From contig NZ_LMKQ01000001.1 of the NCBI RefSeq assembly GCF_001421565.1, positions 2,595,589 to 2,659,588 of the forward strand: DNA of 64,000 nucleotides, read 5' to 3'. The first letter of the stretch is position 1, and each line of letters opens with the position of its first letter. Shown here piece by piece: positions 52,747 to 64,000 of this stretch. Made by a program: the position numbers and the translations under genes. Under the pieces are notes generated by a model. The model searched no databases. It was not told the origin of the DNA and saw only the letters and a list, made by a program, of their open reading frames with translations. The stretch is from Agromyces sp. Leaf222. Its GTDB lineage: Bacteria > Actinomycetota > Actinomycetes > Actinomycetales > Microbacteriaceae.

Positions 52747-53617
52747 GGAAGACCAGCTCCCTCGCGAGCTGCCGGTACGACTTCGACGCCTGGTGCTCTG
52801 GCGCGAACTCGGTGATCGGGGTCGCCGCGACCGTCGCGTCGGGGAACTTCACCGTGCGCGTGATGACGGTCTCGAGCACGTCGTCGCCGAACGCGTCGAC
52901 CACGCGCTCGAGCACCTCGCGCGAGTGCAGCGTGCGCGAGTCGTACATCGTCGCGAGGATGCCGTCGAGCGTGATCGCCGGGTTCAGGCGGTCGCGCACC
53001 TTGTCGATCGTCTCGATGAGCAGGGCCACGCCGCGCAGCGCGAAGAACTCGCACTCGAGCGGGATCACGACGCCGTGCGCCGCGGTGAGCGCGTTGACGG
53101 TGAGCAGGCCGAGCGAGGGCTGGCAGTCGATCAGGATCACGTCGTAGTCGGCGGAGACCTTGCGCAGCACGCCGGCGAGGATCTGCTCGCGCGCGACCTC
53201 GTTGACGAGGTTGATCTCGGCGGCCGAGAGGTCGATGTTGCCGGGGATCACGTCGAGGCCCTCGACGCCCGAGTGCTGGATCGCGTCGACCGGGTCGATC
53301 GTGCGCGAGAGCAGCAGGTCGTAGATCGTCGGCACGTCGTGCGTCTGCACGCCGAGCCCCGCCGAGAGCGCGCCCTGCGGGTCGAAGTCGATGGCGAGCA
53401 CACGGCGGCCGTACTCGGCGAGCGTGGCGCCGAGGTTGATCGTGGTGGTCGTCTTGCCGACGCCGCCCTTCTGGTTGCAGAGGGCGATGATGCGGGCCGG
53501 GCCGTGCGTACGCAGCGGCTTCGGAACGGGGAACTCGCGGTGGGGACGCCCGGTCGGACCGATGTCCGGCTCCAGCGAACCGATGCCGTCCGCCGGATCG
53601 TGCGTCTGCTGGGTCAC
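52730..53617 (-). CDS. ParA family ATPase
   Basis: A 295-residue ParA/Soj-type ATPase with deviant Walker A LCNQKGGVGKTTTTINLGA, switch I FDPQGALSAGLGV and Walker B DVILIDCQPSLGLLT. No parB gene is adjacent; it is the second ParA-like protein that accompanies scpAB in many actinobacteria. It probably acts with the condensin subunits in chromosome organisation. GGAAGAGA precedes the GTG at 53617. Confidence 0.93.
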   Translation of the reverse strand: MTQQTHDPADGIGSLEPDIGPTGRPHREFPVPKPLRTHGPARIIALCNQKGGVGKTTTTINLGATLAEYGRRVLAIDFDPQGALSAGLGVQTHDVPTIYDLLLSRTIDPVDAIQHSGVEGLDVIPGNIDLSAAEINLVNEVAREQILAGVLRKVSADYDVILIDCQPSLGLLTVNALTAAHGVVIPLECEFFALRGVALLIETIDKVRDRLNPAITLDGILATMYDSRTLHSREVLERVVDAFGDDVLETVITRTVKFPDATVAATPITEFAPEHQASKSYRQLARELVFRGAVA

Positions 53618-53673
53618 GTGTGGTCTCTCTTCCGGCCTGCCGGCCCCTCGTCGTGCGAGTTGCTTGGTCGATT

Positions 53674-54579
53674 CTAGCGAGCGCGCGGGTGGGCCGACGT
53701 GTACATCTCCCGGAGTGTGTCAGCCGTGACGAGCGTGTAGATCTGGGTCGTCGCGACCGACGAGTGCCCGAGCAGTTCCTGCACCACGCGCACGTCGGCG
53801 CCGCCCTCGAGCAGGTGCGTCGCGAAGGAGTGCCGCAGCGTGTGAGGAGAGACGGATGCCGCGAGCCCCGCCCGCTCCGCAGCACCGTGGATCGCCTCCC
53901 ACGCGGCCTGCCGCGACATCCGCCGCCCGCGCATGCCGAGGAACAGCGCCGGGGTCGCCGTGCCCCGCGCCGAGAGCAGCGGACGCGCACGCACGAGGTA
54001 GGCGTCGACCGCTCGCCTGGCGTAGGAGCCGAGCGGCACGATGCGCTGCTTGCCGCCCTTGCCGAAGAGCCGCACGACCTCGTCGTCGACCAGGTCGTCG
54101 ACGTTCAGCCCGATCGCCTCCGAGACGCGAGCGCCCGTGCCGTAGAGCACCTCGAGCAGTGCCGCGTCGCGCAGCCGATCGGGCTCCTCGCCGGTGGTCG
54201 CCGCGATGAGCGCCTCGACGTCGGCGACCGAGATCGCCTTGGGCAGCCGCATCGCCGGCTTCGGCGGTCGCAGCCGACGCGAGACGTCGGTCGGCAGCGT
54301 GCCCTCGTCGGCGAGGAAGCGGTGCAGCCCGCGCACCGCCGACAGCACGCGCGCGATCGAGGCGGTCGCGAGCACCGGCTCGCGTTCGGCGCCGAGGTAC
54401 CGGATGAAGCCGGAGAGGTCCTGCTCGGCGACCGCGCCGGGTCCGTCGAAGCCGCGCGCCTCGAGCCAGGTCGCGTAGATCGCGAGGTCGCGTCGATACG
54501 AGGTGATCGTGTTGCGGGCGAGACCGCGCTCGACGGTGAGGTGCCTGAGGTAGGCGTCGACCTCCGTCTGCGCGGTCAC
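53674..54579 (-). CDS. xerD: site-specific tyrosine recombinase XerD
   Basis: A 301-residue recombinase that resolves chromosome dimers at dif with XerC. The SAM-like N-terminal core-binding domain (LRHLTVERGLARNTITSYRR) is followed by the catalytic domain with GTGARVSEAIGL (Arg), GKGGKQRIVPLG (Lys), SPHTLRHSFATHLL (His, Arg), ELLGHSSVATTQIYT (His, nucleophile Tyr). The GTG at 54579 is 10 bases after the NUDIX stop. It belongs to the housekeeping block and gives no sign of an integron or phage. Confidence 0.94.
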   Translation of the reverse strand: MTAQTEVDAYLRHLTVERGLARNTITSYRRDLAIYATWLEARGFDGPGAVAEQDLSGFIRYLGAEREPVLATASIARVLSAVRGLHRFLADEGTLPTDVSRRLRPPKPAMRLPKAISVADVEALIAATTGEEPDRLRDAALLEVLYGTGARVSEAIGLNVDDLVDDEVVRLFGKGGKQRIVPLGSYARRAVDAYLVRARPLLSARGTATPALFLGMRGRRMSRQAAWEAIHGAAERAGLAASVSPHTLRHSFATHLLEGGADVRVVQELLGHSSVATTQIYTLVTADTLREMYTSAHPRAR

Positions 54580-54589
54580 CGCTCTGCGC

Positions 54590-58802
<4,213 letters not shown>

Positions 58803-58810
<8 letters not shown>

Positions 58811-59717
58811 GGCCCACCGGTCCTCGCCAGCCTGTCACGGGGAGTTGGAACTTGTTCACGAGTCGATCGGTGAACGGCGCCTCGTGGAGTCGTGCCAGGC
58901 GAACGGGCACGGGCGAGCGCCGCACCACGACGCGCGCGCCGGCCGGCAGGTCGAACGTGCGTCGGCCATCGCACCAGATGACCGCCGACGCCTCGGTGCG
59001 ACGCAGCACCTCGACGGCGAGCGACGAGTCGGCCGCGACCACGAGCGGCCGTGCGAAGAGCGCGTGCGCGCTGAGCGGCACGAGCAGCAGGGCTTCGAGA
59101 CCCGGCCAGACGACCGGCCCGCCGGCCGAGAACGCGTAGGCGGTGGACCCGGTCGGGGTGGACATGACCACCCCGTCGCAGCCGAACGACGAGAGCGGCC
59201 GGCGATCGACCTCGATCACGACCTCGATCAGACGCTCGCGCTCGGCCTTCTCGACGGACACCTCGTTGAGCGCCCAGCTCTCGAAGACCGTCTCGTCGTC
59301 GACCTTGGCGCGCACCGACAGCGTCATGCGCTCTTCGACCGTGTAGTCGCGAGCGAGCGCCCGCTGCACCGTGTAGCCGAGGTCGTCGCGCTCGCTCTCG
59401 GCGAGGAAGCCGACATGACCGAGGTTGACGCCGAGCAACGCGACCGGAAGCTCGCGGATCAGCTCGGCCGCACGGAGGATCGTGCCGTCGCCGCCGAGCA
59501 CGATCACGAGCTCGATCAGCGCGGGATCGGTCTCTTCGAGCCGGGCGACCCGGCCGTTCAGCTCGGGGACGAACTCATGGACATCGCTCCACTGCTCGTC
59601 GGCGATGACCGGAACCGCGCCCGCCGCGATGAGCTGGGCGCAGACCTCGCCGGTGGCCTCGAGGGCGTTGCGACGGCCGGTGTGCGAGACCACGAGGAAG
59701 TGCCGTGCGTCGTTCAT
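58803..59717 (-). CDS. nadK: NAD kinase
   Basis: A 304-residue kinase forming NADP from NAD. The signature GGDGT is in VIVLGGDGTILRAAEL; NLGHVGFLAE, ALNEVSVEKAERERLIEVV and STPTGSTAYAFSAGGP complete the conserved set. The ATG at 59717 overlaps the tlyA stop (ATGA), which supports this start over an ATG at 59759. Confidence 0.96.
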
Positions 59718-60523
59718 TTGAGCTCGCCTCCCGTCATCTGCGCTACCTGCCGCATCCATTCTGTCGGATTCACTCCGCGCGCGGCGTTGAGGTGCACGAG
59801 GTACTCGTGGTTTCCGCGCGTGCCTGCGATTGGGGAGGACATGACGCCAGCCGTGCCGACACCGAGGTCGTGCGCGGCCCAGAGCACGCCGGCGACGGCC
59901 TCGGAGCGCAGTGCCGCGTCGTGCACGATGCCCTCGCGCACTCCCGACCGACCCACCTCGAACTGCGGCTTCACGAGCAGCACGAACTCGGCGTCGTCGG
60001 CGGCCGTCGCGACGAGCGCCGGCAGCACGGTCGTGAGCGAGATGAACGAGAGGTCGGCGGTCACGAGCGAAGCGGGCTCCTCGACGCCCGAGAGCTTCGC
60101 CAGGGCCGCCCGATCGAGCGAACGCACGTTGCAGCCCTCGACCAGTACCAGCCCCGCCGCACCGAACAACTCGGCGGCGAGCTGCCCGTGCCCGACATCG
60201 ACGGCGAGCACCGTGCGGGCGCCGCGCTCGAGCAGCACCTGGCTGAAGCCGCCCGTCGATGCGCCGGCGTCGAGCACCACGCGATCAGCAGGGTCGACGG
60301 CGAACCCGTCGAGTGCGGCGATGAGCTTGTGAGCGGCGCGGGAGACGTAGTGATCGGATGCCGCGACCTCGATGGTCTGCTCGTCTTCGACCTTGGTCGA
60401 CGCCTTGACGACGGGTCGGCCGTCGACCGTCACCACGCCGGCCGCGATGAGCGTTGCCGCGTGCGTGCGCGAGCGCGCGAGTCCGCGTTCGGGGAGGGCG
60501 GCGTCGAGACGTCTGGATGCCAT
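59714..60523 (-). CDS. tlyA: TlyA family rRNA 2'-O-methyltransferase
   Basis: A 269-residue protein with an N-terminal S4 RNA-binding domain (RRLDAALPERGLARSRTHAA) and an FtsJ-type SAM methyltransferase domain (VVLDAGASTGGFSQVLLERG, LVTADLSFISL, VLLVKPQFEVG). In mycobacteria TlyA methylates 16S C1409 and 23S C1920 and loss gives capreomycin resistance. The motif RxWV-like linker is not checked. The ATG lies 3 bases after the stop of a 54-residue gene. Confidence 0.95.
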   Translation of the reverse strand: MASRRLDAALPERGLARSRTHAATLIAAGVVTVDGRPVVKASTKVEDEQTIEVAASDHYVSRAAHKLIAALDGFAVDPADRVVLDAGASTGGFSQVLLERGARTVLAVDVGHGQLAAELFGAAGLVLVEGCNVRSLDRAALAKLSGVEEPASLVTADLSFISLTTVLPALVATAADDAEFVLLVKPQFEVGRSGVREGIVHDAALRSEAVAGVLWAAHDLGVGTAGVMSSPIAGTRGNHEYLVHLNAARGVNPTEWMRQVAQMTGGELK

Positions 60524-60526
60524 GCG

Positions 60527-60691
60527 TCAGTCGGACTGCCGCGACGGATCGGAGTGCTCGAGCTCCGTGCGCAGGCGCTCCGCGAGAGCGAGGTAACCCG
60601 CGGCACGCTCGTCGAGCGGCAGCGCCTCGATCGCGTCGAGCGCCGAACGCGTCTCTTCGGACGCAGCGAACTGTTCGTCTTCAGTGCTCAC
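60527..60691 (-). CDS. 54-residue conserved acidic protein upstream of tlyA
   Basis: A short frame starting at GTG 60691: VSTEDEQFAASEETRSALDA, then a helical EALPLDERAAGYLALAERLR, ending DPSRQSD. It is acidic and mainly helical. A TAGCGT box 6 bases upstream of the GTG gives a leaderless start, and tlyA begins 3 bases after its stop. The position matches the small gene (Rv1693, from memory) between the HAD phosphatase and tlyA in mycobacteria. Function unknown; conservation of place suggests a real gene. Confidence 0.78.
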   Translation of the reverse strand: MSTEDEQFAASEETRSALDAIEALPLDERAAGYLALAERLRTELEHSDPSRQSD

Positions 60692-60697
60692 GCGTCC

Positions 60698-60703
60698 ACG
60701 CTA
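60698..60703 (-). promoter_or_regulatory. -10 box, leaderless promoter of the tlyA-nadK-recN operon
   Basis: TAGCGT, 6 bases, then the GTG at 60691. It separates this operon from the HAD/TPR genes upstream. Confidence 0.6.
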
Positions 60704-60736
60704 CCCGAGGCCGCCGACGACGAGGGGATCGGCGCG

Positions 60737-61768
60737 TCAGCTGTAGAGCGAGGCCGGCACCTCGAGCACGTGGATCGCCGTGCCCGAACGCCAGATCGCC
60801 GCGCACGCGGCGCGCAGCAGGTCGAGCGGACGCTCGCCCTCGGCCTCGATCACCACACGACGGCCGTCGACGCGCACGCGCGCACCTCCGACGCGGATCG
60901 CGCCGCGCACCTCCTCGGTCACCGGGTACGGCTCGTGCAGCTCGCGCAGGTCGCCGACGATGAAGTCCGGGCGGCTGGCGGCATCCGCGGCGAGCACCTG
61001 CTTCGCACGGTCGATTCCGGTGAGCACGAGCACGCTCGTCATTCCAGCCCGATTCGCGCCGAGGATGTCGGTGTCGAGACGGTCGCCGACCACGATCGGC
61101 CGTTCCGCGCCGAAGCGCCGCTTCGCCTCGTCGAAGATCGGCGTCTCGGGCTTGCCCGCGACCAGTGGCAGCCGGCCGACGGCCGTGTGCACCGCGGAGA
61201 CCAGCGTGCCGTTGCCCGGGGCGATGCCGCGCGCCACGGGGATGGTCCAGTCGGTGTTCGTCGCGATCCACGGGATCCCTGGCGTCTCGGATCCGGGGCC
61301 GCCGTTCGAGTTCAGCGCGAACGACGCCTCCGCGAGCTCCTTCCAGCCGACCTCGGGCGTGAACCCCTGCACGACCGCCTCCGGCGCATCATCCGCCGAC
61401 CGGGTCACACGGTAGCCGCGCTTCTCGAGCTCGACGACGATGCCCTCACCGCCGACGACGAAGACCAGTGCGCCGGGCTCGACCTGCTCGTCGAGCAGGC
61501 GCATCGCCGCCTGCGGCGAGGTCACGACATCCGACGGCTGCACCTCGAGGCCGAGCTCCGACAGGTGCGCGGCGACGGATGCATCGCTTCGCGAGGCGTT
61601 GTTCGTGATGTAGCCGACCGGCATCCGCTGCTTGGCGAGGTTCAGGCTCTCGACGGCGTGCGGAATGGCACCGGCGCCCGCGTAGACGACCCCGTCGAGG
61701 TCGGCGAACACGGCATCGGCACCGTCGAGCGGAGAGGCCGCCTCGGTCCTCTGGCGAAACAGCCCCAC
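60737..61768 (-). CDS. HAD-IIA family phosphatase
   Basis: A 343-residue NagD/glycerol-phosphatase-type HAD hydrolase: nucleophile Asp in FADLDGVVYAG, YITNNASRS (motif II), Lys in AGKPETPIFDEA, and the acidic VVGDRLDTDILGANRAGM. A C-terminal 70-residue extension (VRGAIRVGGARVRVDGRRV) follows. Actinobacterial homologues act on glycerol-3-phosphate. The GTG at 61768 is 3 bases after the stop of the repeat protein, so the two are coupled. Confidence 0.9.
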   Translation of the reverse strand: MGLFRQRTEAASPLDGADAVFADLDGVVYAGAGAIPHAVESLNLAKQRMPVGYITNNASRSDASVAAHLSELGLEVQPSDVVTSPQAAMRLLDEQVEPGALVFVVGGEGIVVELEKRGYRVTRSADDAPEAVVQGFTPEVGWKELAEASFALNSNGGPGSETPGIPWIATNTDWTIPVARGIAPGNGTLVSAVHTAVGRLPLVAGKPETPIFDEAKRRFGAERPIVVGDRLDTDILGANRAGMTSVLVLTGIDRAKQVLAADAASRPDFIVGDLRELHEPYPVTEEVRGAIRVGGARVRVDGRRVVIEAEGERPLDLLRAACAAIWRSGTAIHVLEVPASLYS

Positions 61769-61771
61769 GCG

Positions 61772-63805
61772 TCAGACCTCGTCCTCGTCGCCTTCGGCGA
61801 GCACGGCCCGCACGTCGTCCTCGAGCACGTCGCCGGGGTCGCCCAGGTCCTCGGGCTCGTCCGCGATCTCGACCAGCTCGATGACTTGGTCAGCGTCAGC
61901 GTCAGCGTCAGCGTCAGCGTCAAGGGCGGCATCATCTTCATCGGCGACGTCGACGTCGCCGTCAGCGCCAGCCGAATCGGATGCCTCGTCGTCGCGAGTG
62001 TCGCCGTCGCCATCCGATGATGCGGTGTCGGCGTCGAGTTCCGGCTCGAGCTCCACCTCGTAGATCTCCACGAGGTCGAGTTCCGGGCCGCCGAGCGCGT
62101 CCTCGGCACGCGCGGCACGTGCACGCCATGCCGCGGCATCCGTCGATCGCCCGAGCTCATCGAGCACCTCTGCATAGGCGGAGAACAGCGCCGGGCTGTA
62201 CGAGAAGGCACGGTCGGGGTCGAGCTGCGGGATCTCGAGCTCGGCGAGGGCCAGCTCGGGCTGCTCCAGGTCGAGGCGCGCACCGGACATCGCGATGGCG
62301 AGGCCGACCTGCACGGCAGCCGGGAGTTCGGCGCGGTCCACGGCACGACCGACCTCGAGGGCGCGGTCGGGGCGTCCGACGCCACGCTCGCTGTCGACCA
62401 TCAGCGGGAGCTGGTCGTTGCTGCCGGAGATGCGACGGTACGTGCGGAGCTCACGGAGCGCGAGGACGAAGTCACCGGTCGCGTATGCCGTGATCGCGAG
62501 CGTCTCGCGCACGACAGCCACGCGACCCGCACGGCGGCCGGCTGACAGCGCGTGCTCGTGCGCCAGCTCGGGGTCGTCATCGAGGTAGAGGGATGCCGCG
62601 ACGAGGTGTCGCGCGACCCAGTCGGCGTTCTCCTTGCTGAGGGTCTTGAGCTCGGCGCGAGCGCCCTTGTCGAGGTCGCGTGGCTCGATCGTGTCCGGGA
62701 TGAACGGATCGTCGTGACGCGGACGTACCGGAAGATTCGCGGCGCCAGGCGAGTCGCGACGGTACTCCTCGCGCGGCTCGCGGGAGTCGCGCCGATCGCT
62801 GCGATCGCCGTACGAACGCGGCGCTCCGCCATCACGCTTCTCATACGGACGCGACTGCCCATCGCGCTTCTCGTAGGGACGCTTGGTATCGCGATCGCCG
62901 TACGAACGCGGAGCACCGCCATCGCGCTTCTCATACGGACGCTTGTTGTCGCCATCACGCTTCTCGTAAGGACGCTTGGTATCGCGGTCACCGTAGGAAC
63001 GCGGAGCACCGCCATCACGCTTCTCATACGGACGCTTGTTGTCGCGGTCACCGTACGAACGCGGCGCGCCATCACGCTTCTCATACGGACGCGACTGCCC
63101 ATCGCGCTTCTCGTAGGGACGTTTGTTGTCACGGTCGCCGTACGAACGCGGAGCACCGCCATCGCGCTTCTCATACGGACGCTTGTTGTCGCCGTCACGC
63201 TTCTCGTAGGGACGCTTGTTGTCGCCGTCACGCTTCTCGTAGGGACGCTTGTTGTCACGGTCCCCGTACGAACGCGGAGCACCGCCATCACGCTTCTCGT
63301 ACGGACGGGACTGCCCGTCGCGCTTCTCATACGGACGCTTGCTATCGCTGTCACGCTTCTCGTAGGGACGCTTGGTATCGCGATCGCCGTAGGAACGCGG
63401 CGCACCGCCATCACGCTTCTCATACGGACGCTTGTTGTCGCCGTCACGCTTCTCGTAGGGACGCTTGTTGTCACGGTCGCCGTACGAACGCGGCGCCCCA
63501 CCGTCACGCTTCTCATACGGGCGGGACTGCCCGTCACGCTTCTCGTAGGGACGCTTGTTATCGCGGTCGCCGTACGAACGCGGAGCACCGTCGCGCTTCT
63601 CATACGGACGCGTGTTGTCACGATCGCCGTAGGGCTTCCGCTCGCCGGAGCCGCTGGAGCGCTGCCCGTCGCGGGAACCCGCGCCGTTGGACCTCGGGGG
63701 CTTGGAATCGTATGCGCCACGCCCGCTGCTCTGCGGTCGCCCTTCGCCACGGGGTGCGCGGCTGCGCGCCTCTCCCCTGTTCGTGTCGTCGTTCGTGTCG
63801 CTCAC
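61772..63805 (-). CDS. TPR-like protein with large charged N-terminal repeat array
   Basis: A 677-residue protein. Its first 335 residues are low complexity and highly charged, with about 18 copies of RPYEKRD and 9 of APRSYGDR. Residues about 360-590 are helical repeats resembling TPRs (DWVARHLVAASLYLDDDPEL, PAAVQVGLAIAMSGARLDLE, ELDRAFSYSPALFSAYAEVL-like segments). The C-terminus is very acidic with an (Asp-Ala) run and ends EGDEDEV. From memory the core corresponds to the Rv1691 family, which lacks the array. The basic array and acidic tail suggest an RNA-binding or condensate-forming protein; this is inference. I chose the GTG at 63805 (GACGGGAC upstream); a GTG at 63838 is possible. Confidence 0.82.
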   Translation of the reverse strand: MSDTNDDTNRGEARSRAPRGEGRPQSSGRGAYDSKPPRSNGAGSRDGQRSSGSGERKPYGDRDNTRPYEKRDGAPRSYGDRDNKRPYEKRDGQSRPYEKRDGGAPRSYGDRDNKRPYEKRDGDNKRPYEKRDGGAPRSYGDRDTKRPYEKRDSDSKRPYEKRDGQSRPYEKRDGGAPRSYGDRDNKRPYEKRDGDNKRPYEKRDGDNKRPYEKRDGGAPRSYGDRDNKRPYEKRDGQSRPYEKRDGAPRSYGDRDNKRPYEKRDGGAPRSYGDRDTKRPYEKRDGDNKRPYEKRDGGAPRSYGDRDTKRPYEKRDGQSRPYEKRDGGAPRSYGDRSDRRDSREPREEYRRDSPGAANLPVRPRHDDPFIPDTIEPRDLDKGARAELKTLSKENADWVARHLVAASLYLDDDPELAHEHALSAGRRAGRVAVVRETLAITAYATGDFVLALRELRTYRRISGSNDQLPLMVDSERGVGRPDRALEVGRAVDRAELPAAVQVGLAIAMSGARLDLEQPELALAELEIPQLDPDRAFSYSPALFSAYAEVLDELGRSTDAAAWRARAARAEDALGGPELDLVEIYEVELEPELDADTASSDGDGDTRDDEASDSAGADGDVDVADEDDAALDADADADADADQVIELVEIADEPEDLGDPGDVLEDDVRAVLAEGDEDEV
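61891..61920. repeat. hexanucleotide microsatellite (CAGCGT)x5
   Basis: Five perfect tandem copies inside the acidic tail of the TPR-like gene, read on the minus strand as alternating Asp-Ala codons. Copy changes keep the frame. Confidence 0.9.
62801..63640. repeat. in-frame coding minisatellite, about 840 bp
   Basis: Tandem and interleaved units encoding RPYEKRDG-type and GAPRSYGDRDNK-type modules. Unit lengths are multiples of three, and copies differ mostly at synonymous positions (for example the Tyr, Gly and Asp codons), which points to repeated duplication followed by selection on protein sequence. Confidence 0.92.
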
Positions 63806-63841
63806 GATTGTCCCGTCATCTGTGAAGTTCGTTGTCACTCA

Positions 63842-63847
63842 ACCGTA
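63842..63847 (-). promoter_or_regulatory. candidate -10 box for the TPR-like gene
   Basis: TACGGT on the minus strand, with a predicted start near 63835 and a leader of about 30 bases to the GTG at 63805. Confidence 0.4.
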
Positions 63848-63881
63848 CTGCGCCGCTTCTGCGTGGTTGGTGTGTTAAATG

Positions 63882-63914
63882 CGAAGAGCCGCCCACGTGG
63901 TGGGCGGCTCTTCG
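63882..63914 (-). terminator. terminator of the rRNA operon
   Basis: A 15-bp perfect stem (CGAAGAGCCGCCCAC and its complement) with loop GTG, 10 bases after the 5S 3' end; the minus strand reads CATTTAACA after it. Confidence 0.8.
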
Positions 63915-63923
63915 GTAATGGTT

Positions 63924-64000
63924 GTCCGGCGGTGTCCTACTCTCCCACAGGGTCCCCCCTGCAGTACCATCGGCGCTGCGAGTCTTAGCTTCCGGGTTCG
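63924..64000 (-). rRNA. rrf: 5S rRNA, 3' part (runs off the window)
   Basis: The minus strand reads the conserved 5S core CGAACCCGGAAGCTAAGAC, then CAGCGCCGATGGTACTGC, and ends GTGGGAGAGTAGGACACCGC CGGAC. About 77 of roughly 118 bases are present; the 5' end and the rest of the rRNA operon lie beyond the right edge. Confidence 0.95.

Noticed and set aside
53674..54579. Tyrosine recombinase as evidence of a mobile element
   Set aside because: It is the housekeeping XerD in a conserved gene order.
62801..63640. CRISPR-like repeat array
   Set aside because: Units are in frame within a long ORF, have no constant repeat/unique spacer pattern, and no cas genes are near.
62552..63988. Long plus-strand frame over the repeat region
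   Set aside because: It is the antisense of an Arg/Glu/Tyr repeat gene; composition bias keeps it open. The same applies to long antisense frames over der, scpAB, the APC permease and the toxin-like gene.

Overview
This 64 kb window is GC-rich chromosomal DNA from an actinobacterium. Short intergenic gaps, ATGA/GTGA stop-start overlaps, GTG and TTG starts and gene content all fit the family Microbacteriaceae. An Agromyces-like organism is my inference; no diagnostic rRNA is present except a 5S fragment. I see no insertion sequence, prophage or CRISPR array.

Layout. 1-9.8 kb: the tail of a cytochrome P450-like gene, a PEP mutase/isocitrate lyase-family enzyme, a stand-alone LigD-type polymerase, an acyltransferase, a BrkB membrane protein fused to an F420-type oxidoreductase, a secreted transglycosylase, a Na+/H+ antiporter and msrB-msrA. 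9.8-26 kb: accessory metabolism and regulation, including a flavin reductase, a pair of diiron-like paralogues (one with lost ligands), a secreted lipase, a ChaA-type antiporter, PadR-UbiB, an amine oxidase, hydrolase-TetR, a divergent Lrp/EamA pair with a visible operator, and a GH114 lipoprotein. 24-27.5 kb: a VanRS-like two-component pair divergent from VanY- and VanZ-like genes. 27.4-30.7 kb: a 1092-residue protein with the N-terminal motif of contractile-injection-system cargo and an HExxH metalloprotease-like centre. 30.8-38.4 kb: an APC permease, a GntR regulator, and a tightly coupled six-gene operon: YkoE-YkoD-YkoC (ECF transporter), a P-loop kinase-like protein, a THI5/NMT1-like protein and a rhodanese. 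38.4-46.8 kb: a TetR-class repressor with two tet-operator-like sites but no tetA, an MmyB-like regulator with an aldo/keto reductase, acetyltransferases, a CPBP protease, an HNH protein, tRNA-Pro(GGG) and a MarR unit.

46.8-63.8 kb is a conserved minus-strand housekeeping block: TPR-like protein, HAD phosphatase, a 54-residue protein, tlyA, nadK, recN, pyrG, NUDIX, xerD, parA, scpA, scpB, rluB, tyrA, cmk, der. From memory it parallels M. tuberculosis Rv1691-Rv1713. The first gene carries a large in-frame repeat expansion. The window ends in the 3' part of a 5S rRNA with its terminator.

A recurring feature is a TANNNT box 6-7 bases before an ATG or GTG with no ribosome binding site. I count fifteen cases, which points to widespread leaderless transcription and was used to choose several starts.
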